Part shown: positions 4,497-8,155 of the stretch, piece after piece
Position numbering within the stretch: position 1 is the stretch's first letter
Layout: each line of letters begins with the position of its first letter
Assembly (NCBI GenBank): GCA_002412885.1
Contig: DHVX01000084.1
Span: 1-8,155, forward strand
DNA: 8,155 nucleotides
Direction of reading: 5' to 3'
From: Bacteroidales bacterium UBA5197
Lineage (GTDB): Bacteria; Bacteroidota; Bacteroidia; Bacteroidales; Lentimicrobiaceae
The notes under the pieces: generated by a model
The model's database searches: none
What the model was told of the DNA's origin: nothing
Seen by the model: the letters and a program-made list of their open reading frames with translations, nothing else
Made by a program: the position numbers and the translations under genes

Positions 4497-6410
4497 ATGA
4501 TACATAAAATCTTTCATTCACTCGCTCATCATTTTGTTTCGAGGTGGGTCATTTTGTTGAAAGACATAACATTGCTTGCAATGGCAATGATTGCTGCTTA
4601 TTTGTTGCGATTCAATTTTTCACTTAGCGATGGTCTGGTTAGTCAGATGTGGTTTCATCTTGTCGTTTCAACAGGAATGGCACTTGTCAGTTTTCTTATT
4701 TTCAAGCCTTATGCTGGCATAATACGACATACAAGTCTGGAGGATGTGATCAGGTTAGGTAAAAGCATGTTATTGTTGGGCTTTATATTATTCGTGCTGA
4801 ATATGACAAATGCAGTATTTGGAAAGGGGCGGTTTCCTGCCTTGCCTCACTCCATTCTGATCATTTATCTGATTACAGGTCTTTTTATGTTGCTCACTAC
4901 ACGAATGATTATTAAAGTCCTTTTCAGTTCCTTTTCTCATTCAGGTATTCCACGTAGAAATGTATTGATTTATGGAGCAGGAAAAGCCGGATTAACTACA
5001 CTAAGTGTGATCAATGCCGATAAGGATTCCGGATATAAAGTAATTGGTTTTCTGGATCATAACCTGCTGATGCAGGGAAAAGTAATGCAAGGTGTAACAG
5101 TGTATTCACCTTCAATAGTTGATGAAGCATTTCTTGACCGTTTTAAGGTGAAAGATGTAATTTTTTCTGTTCAGAATGTATCGCCTGAAGAAAAACGGGA
5201 ACTTATTGCTGATCTGATATCACAGGCGGCAGTTGTTGTCAGGGAAATTCCTCCTGCAAGCAGTTGGATCAATGGCGAACTCTCTCTCAAACAACTCAAC
5301 AAGGTTCGTATTGAAGATTTACTTCAGCGGGCGCCTATCAGGCTTGATATGATTCACGTTCTGGAAGAAATAAGGGATAAAATTATTTTGGTAACAGGAG
5401 CTGCAGGAAGCATTGGCAGCGAAATATCCCGACAATTGTGCAATTTGCATCCTTCACGAATTATCTTACTTGATCAGGCGGAAACACCGCTTTACGATTT
5501 GCAGCAGGAATTGTTAAAAGCCTTTCCGGCAATGTCGGCACGCTTTGAGTTTGTGGTGGGAGACACCAGCAACCTGGAAACAATTGAACGGTTATTCAGG
5601 CTGTACAGGCCTCAGATGGTTTATCATGCGGCAGCATATAAACATGTTCCTTTAATGGAAAGTAATCCGTTTGAAGCCGTCAGGGTTAATATATTCGGCA
5701 CCCGGATTGTCGCAGATGCAGCCTTAAGGTACAGGGTTGCCAAATTTGTTATGGTTTCCACCGATAAGGCGGTTAATCCAACCAATGTAATGGGTGCCTC
5801 CAAACGAACAGCAGAGATTTATATTCAGAGTCTCAACCTCAGGCCAGGCAATAAAACGGCTTTCATCACTACTCGTTTTGGCAATGTGCTTGGTTCCAAC
5901 GGATCAGTAATTCCTCTATTTGAAAGGCAAATCGCTTCCGGTGGGCCAGTTACAGTTACCCATCCTGATATTATCCGCTATTTTATGACCATTCCTGAAG
6001 CTTGCCAGTTGGTCCTTGAAGCAGGTGTTATGGGAATGGGCGGTGAAATATTCTTATTCGACATGGGCAAACCAATAAAAATTAATGACCTTGCCTTGCA
6101 GATGATCCGTCTTTCAGGATTAAAACCCGGGAAAGACATAAATGTCATTTATACCGGTCTCAGACCTGGCGAAAAGCTTTTTGAGGAGTTGCTCAGTAGT
6201 GGCGAGAATAACCTCCCTACCCACCATCCCAAAATAACCATAGCTCAGGTATGCCATTATCCGCCTGAAGAAGTAGATGCCATGTTTCTTGACCTGCAGG
6301 ATTCCTTTAACACTTACGATAGGGTAGAAGTGGTGGCGCAGCTTAAAAGAATTGTGCCAGAGTTCAGGTCAAACAATTCTGAGTATCAGTCACTCGACAA
6401 ACCAGCATAA
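4497..6410 (+). CDS. Membrane-bound nucleotide-sugar 4,6-dehydratase/epimerase, CapD/WbpM/PglF family
   Basis: Enzymes of this family act at the inner face of the cytoplasmic membrane and convert UDP-GlcNAc or a related UDP-sugar to a 4-keto-6-deoxy (or epimerised) form for capsule, O-antigen or glycan synthesis. The 637 residues follow the full-length family plan. About four transmembrane helices lie within residues 15-145. A first Rossmann-like CoA-binding-type domain carries GAGKAG at 160-165, and the catalytic short-chain dehydrogenase domain begins at about 296 with TGAAGSIGSE at 300-309. The active-site segment STDKAVNPTNVMGASKR (421-437) has the Thr-Asp-Lys, Met and Lys pattern typical of this group instead of the usual Tyr-xxx-Lys. 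The RPGEKLFEEL motif (556-565) is also typical. The ATG at 4497 places the first hydrophobic segment correctly. The next gene follows after 90 bp on the same strand and fits a surface-polysaccharide role. The exact sugar substrate is not resolvable. Confidence 0.93.
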   Translation: MIHKIFHSLAHHFVSRWVILLKDITLLAMAMIAAYLLRFNFSLSDGLVSQMWFHLVVSTGMALVSFLIFKPYAGIIRHTSLEDVIRLGKSMLLLGFILFVLNMTNAVFGKGRFPALPHSILIIYLITGLFMLLTTRMIIKVLFSSFSHSGIPRRNVLIYGAGKAGLTTLSVINADKDSGYKVIGFLDHNLLMQGKVMQGVTVYSPSIVDEAFLDRFKVKDVIFSVQNVSPEEKRELIADLISQAAVVVREIPPASSWINGELSLKQLNKVRIEDLLQRAPIRLDMIHVLEEIRDKIILVTGAAGSIGSEISRQLCNLHPSRIILLDQAETPLYDLQQELLKAFPAMSARFEFVVGDTSNLETIERLFRLYRPQMVYHAAAYKHVPLMESNPFEAVRVNIFGTRIVADAALRYRVAKFVMVSTDKAVNPTNVMGASKRTAEIYIQSLNLRPGNKTAFITTRFGNVLGSNGSVIPLFERQIASGGPVTVTHPDIIRYFMTIPEACQLVLEAGVMGMGGEIFLFDMGKPIKINDLALQMIRLSGLKPGKDINVIYTGLRPGEKLFEELLSSGENNLPTHHPKITIAQVCHYPPEEVDAMFLDLQDSFNTYDRVEVVAQLKRIVPEFRSNNSEYQSLDKPA

Positions 6411-6500
6411 TCATTTTTGTATTTAACTGATGAGCTGCGTCTTAAAGGCGACTGATTAAAGGATTTTGTATCATAATATTTTCATATAAATCATACTGCC
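6411..6500. other. Short gap between the dehydratase and the outer-membrane protein gene
   Basis: Ninety bp, A+T-rich, with no strong hairpin followed by a T-run and no clean TAnnTTTG box. TTTTG at about 6462-6466 is the only -33-like element. The lack of a terminator and of a good promoter favours cotranscription of the two genes, weakly. Confidence 0.35.
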
Positions 6501-8090
6501 ATGAATTGTAAGCGGTTTCTTTTGGTAATTTTCTCTTTTGTGCTATTCAGCCTCAATTCTATGGCTCAGCCGGTTATGGTTAGTTTTGAACAAGGGTTGA
6601 GATTGACTTACGAAAAAGAACTGCTCTCGCGGGGAGAATTACATTCGGTCTGGCCGCTGGTTATTGATTACAAAAGCGATACATTGCTTTTTAACGATCT
6701 ACGGGCACTTTCCGGGAAACGCTCATCTTCCTGGCTTGGACGTAAGTTGTTCAGCGAATCGTTGCTGAGGGTGCATAATCCCGATTTCAACATTATTATT
6801 GATCCGTTGGTAAGTTTTGAATTGGGCCGCGAGCTATCTGCTGACCGCAATACATGGGTCAATACACGTGGTTTCAGAGCCGATGGTACCATAGGTCAGA
6901 AATTTAGTTTTCACACTGCATTTTACGAAAGTCAGGCTGTTTTCCCAAAATGGATCGACAGCATTACCAATCAGTTGGCGGTGGTTCCCGGACAGGCATA
7001 TATCAAAAGATTTAAAGAAACCGGATTCGATTATGCCTTTGCCGAAGGACATTTCGTGTATGCACCCTCAAAGTATTTTGACTTCCGATTCGGGCACGGC
7101 AAAAACTTTATTGGCGACGGGTACAGGTCGCTGTTGCTTTCAGATGCCGCATTCAATTACCCTTACCTGATGATCAACACCAAAGTTTGGAAGTTGCATT
7201 ATACCAACCTCTATGCTCAGTTTCAGGAGTTGTCGAAAACCGGAGGTTCATGGGCTCCCTGGAATAAGAAATATGCTACCATGCATCACCTGAGCTGGAA
7301 TGTAACCGATTGGTTCAATATAAGCATTTTTGAGGCTGTTGTCTGGCAGGCATCCGACACCACAGGGCAAAGAGGTTTTGAGGTAAATTACCTGAACCCC
7401 GTAATTTTTTACCGCCCGGTTGAGTTTTCGCTTTCTTCACCCGACAATATGCTTTTGGGCGGAAGTATGCGATTTACCATCCAGAAAAAGTATATGTTGT
7501 TTGCTCAGCTTATGCTTGACGAGTTTAAACTTGAGCATGTGCGCAAAGGTGATGGCTGGTGGGCAAATAAGCACGGTTTTCAGCTGGGAGGCAAGGCTTT
7601 TGATTTGTTCGGAATTTCGAATCTGAATTTCCAGGCAGAATATATCCATGTGCGGCCTTATACCTATGCTCACAATGTTTCTTTGCAGAATTACGGCCAC
7701 TACAGTCAGCCGCTTGCTCATCCACGGGGATCCAACTTCAGGGAAGGTGTAATGATTGCTTCCTATCGCATGCAGCGCTGGATGTTTGATTACAAATTCA
7801 TTACCAGCACTTTCGGCTCAGATACTTCAGGATTGAATTACGGCTCCGATATTTATAAGTCGTACAATAATTATGTTAATGAGTTTGGAAATACCATTGC
7901 CCAGGGACTAAAAACCCATTTGAATCAGCATGATCTGAAAGTGGGATGGCTGGTAAATCCGGCAACCAACCTTCAGCTAAGTGCCGGGCTCATTCTTCGC
8001 AACGAGACTTCCGATAAATTTGACCGTAAAACAACCTGGGTATGGTTTGGCCTGCGGTCAACGCTGTTTAACCGGTATTACGACTGGTAG
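6501..8090 (+). CDS. Outer-membrane beta-barrel protein, Wzi/RemB-like (capsule assembly or gliding-associated family)
   Basis: A 529-residue exported protein. Residues 1-22 form a signal peptide (Lys-Arg at 4-5, hydrophobic core, then SMA before Gln-23 as a signal peptidase I site). There is no lipobox and no type IX C-terminal sorting domain. The mature part is rich in aromatic residues and alternating amphipathic strands and ends FNRYYDW, as expected for a beta-barrel. The segment HGKNFIGDGYRSLLLSD (199-215) and the later NYLNPVIFYRPVEFS stretch are ones I associate with Bacteroidota proteins annotated as Wzi-family capsule assembly or gliding motility protein RemB. Wzi in Enterobacteria anchors capsule at the cell surface; RemB is linked to Flavobacterium gliding. 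It follows the CapD-like dehydratase by 90 bp and may be cotranscribed. The barrel assignment is firm; the family name is from memory of motif patterns and the function is inferred. Confidence 0.75.
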   Translation: MNCKRFLLVIFSFVLFSLNSMAQPVMVSFEQGLRLTYEKELLSRGELHSVWPLVIDYKSDTLLFNDLRALSGKRSSSWLGRKLFSESLLRVHNPDFNIIIDPLVSFELGRELSADRNTWVNTRGFRADGTIGQKFSFHTAFYESQAVFPKWIDSITNQLAVVPGQAYIKRFKETGFDYAFAEGHFVYAPSKYFDFRFGHGKNFIGDGYRSLLLSDAAFNYPYLMINTKVWKLHYTNLYAQFQELSKTGGSWAPWNKKYATMHHLSWNVTDWFNISIFEAVVWQASDTTGQRGFEVNYLNPVIFYRPVEFSLSSPDNMLLGGSMRFTIQKKYMLFAQLMLDEFKLEHVRKGDGWWANKHGFQLGGKAFDLFGISNLNFQAEYIHVRPYTYAHNVSLQNYGHYSQPLAHPRGSNFREGVMIASYRMQRWMFDYKFITSTFGSDTSGLNYGSDIYKSYNNYVNEFGNTIAQGLKTHLNQHDLKVGWLVNPATNLQLSAGLILRNETSDKFDRKTTWVWFGLRSTLFNRYYDW

Positions 8091-8126
8091 AAAATTTTCC
8101 CGTATTAAAATATAAAATAAAAAAGT

Positions 8127-8148
8127 ATCCTTCGACTCCGCTCAGGAT
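8127..8148. repeat. REP-like palindrome, copy 3 of the CTTCGACTCCGCTCAG family
   Basis: The 16-bp core at 8130-8145 is identical to copy 1 (1079-1094). It is framed by ATCCT (8127-8131) and AGGAT (8144-8148), so the stem again differs in sequence but keeps its pairing. It lies 36 nt after the stop of the outer-membrane protein gene; a partner copy may lie just beyond the window. Confidence 0.75.
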
Positions 8149-8155
8149 GACTGTC

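Overview
The window looks like a chromosomal segment from a member of the Bacteroidota (Bacteroidetes), probably uncultured. The basis is a set of Bacteroidota-like traits: TAnnTTTG-type -7 promoter motifs instead of sigma70 boxes, start codons without good Shine-Dalgarno sequences, a PPi-type phosphofructokinase, a Wzi/RemB-like outer-membrane barrel, and A+T-rich gaps carrying dispersed palindromic repeats. The phylum call is inference; there is no rRNA or other marker in the window.

Layout. (1) 1-1055, plus: the 3' part of an SCP2-type thiolase (acetyl-CoA acetyltransferase family), with its N-terminus beyond the left edge. The open frame runs through one in-frame TGA at 105-107. That TGA sits exactly where the family has its nucleophilic cysteine (GA-C-ASGG becomes GA-TGA-ASGG). 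A 7-bp perfect stem starts 2 nt after it. This is the most interesting item here: a candidate selenocysteine-containing thiolase, or else an opal mutation that hit the catalytic codon. (2) 1056-1429: a gap between convergent genes, filled with two kinds of palindromic repeat. (3) 1430-2647, minus: a phosphofructokinase with the PPi-dependent signature residues. (4) 2648-2869: its promoter region plus an imperfect inverted repeat and a hexanucleotide tandem that runs over the stop codon of the next gene. (5) 2870-4162, minus: a POT/PTR2-family proton-coupled transporter. (6) 4163-4496: a divergent promoter region with a palindrome and a hairpin. (7) 4497-6410, plus: a membrane-bound nucleotide-sugar 4,6-dehydratase/epimerase of the CapD/WbpM/PglF type. 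(8) 6501-8090, plus: a secreted outer-membrane barrel protein related to Wzi/RemB. (9) 8091-8155: the window ends in another copy of the dispersed repeat.

How the genes fit together. The last two genes form a plausible surface-polysaccharide pair: a dehydratase making a modified UDP-sugar, followed 90 bp later by an outer-membrane protein of a capsule-assembly/gliding-related family. The phosphofructokinase and the transporter share a strand, but each seems to have its own promoter. The thiolase has no visible functional link to its neighbours. No selenocysteine machinery (selA, selB, selC, selD), tRNA, rRNA, CRISPR array or transposase is present, so the selenocysteine reading cannot be confirmed from this window alone.
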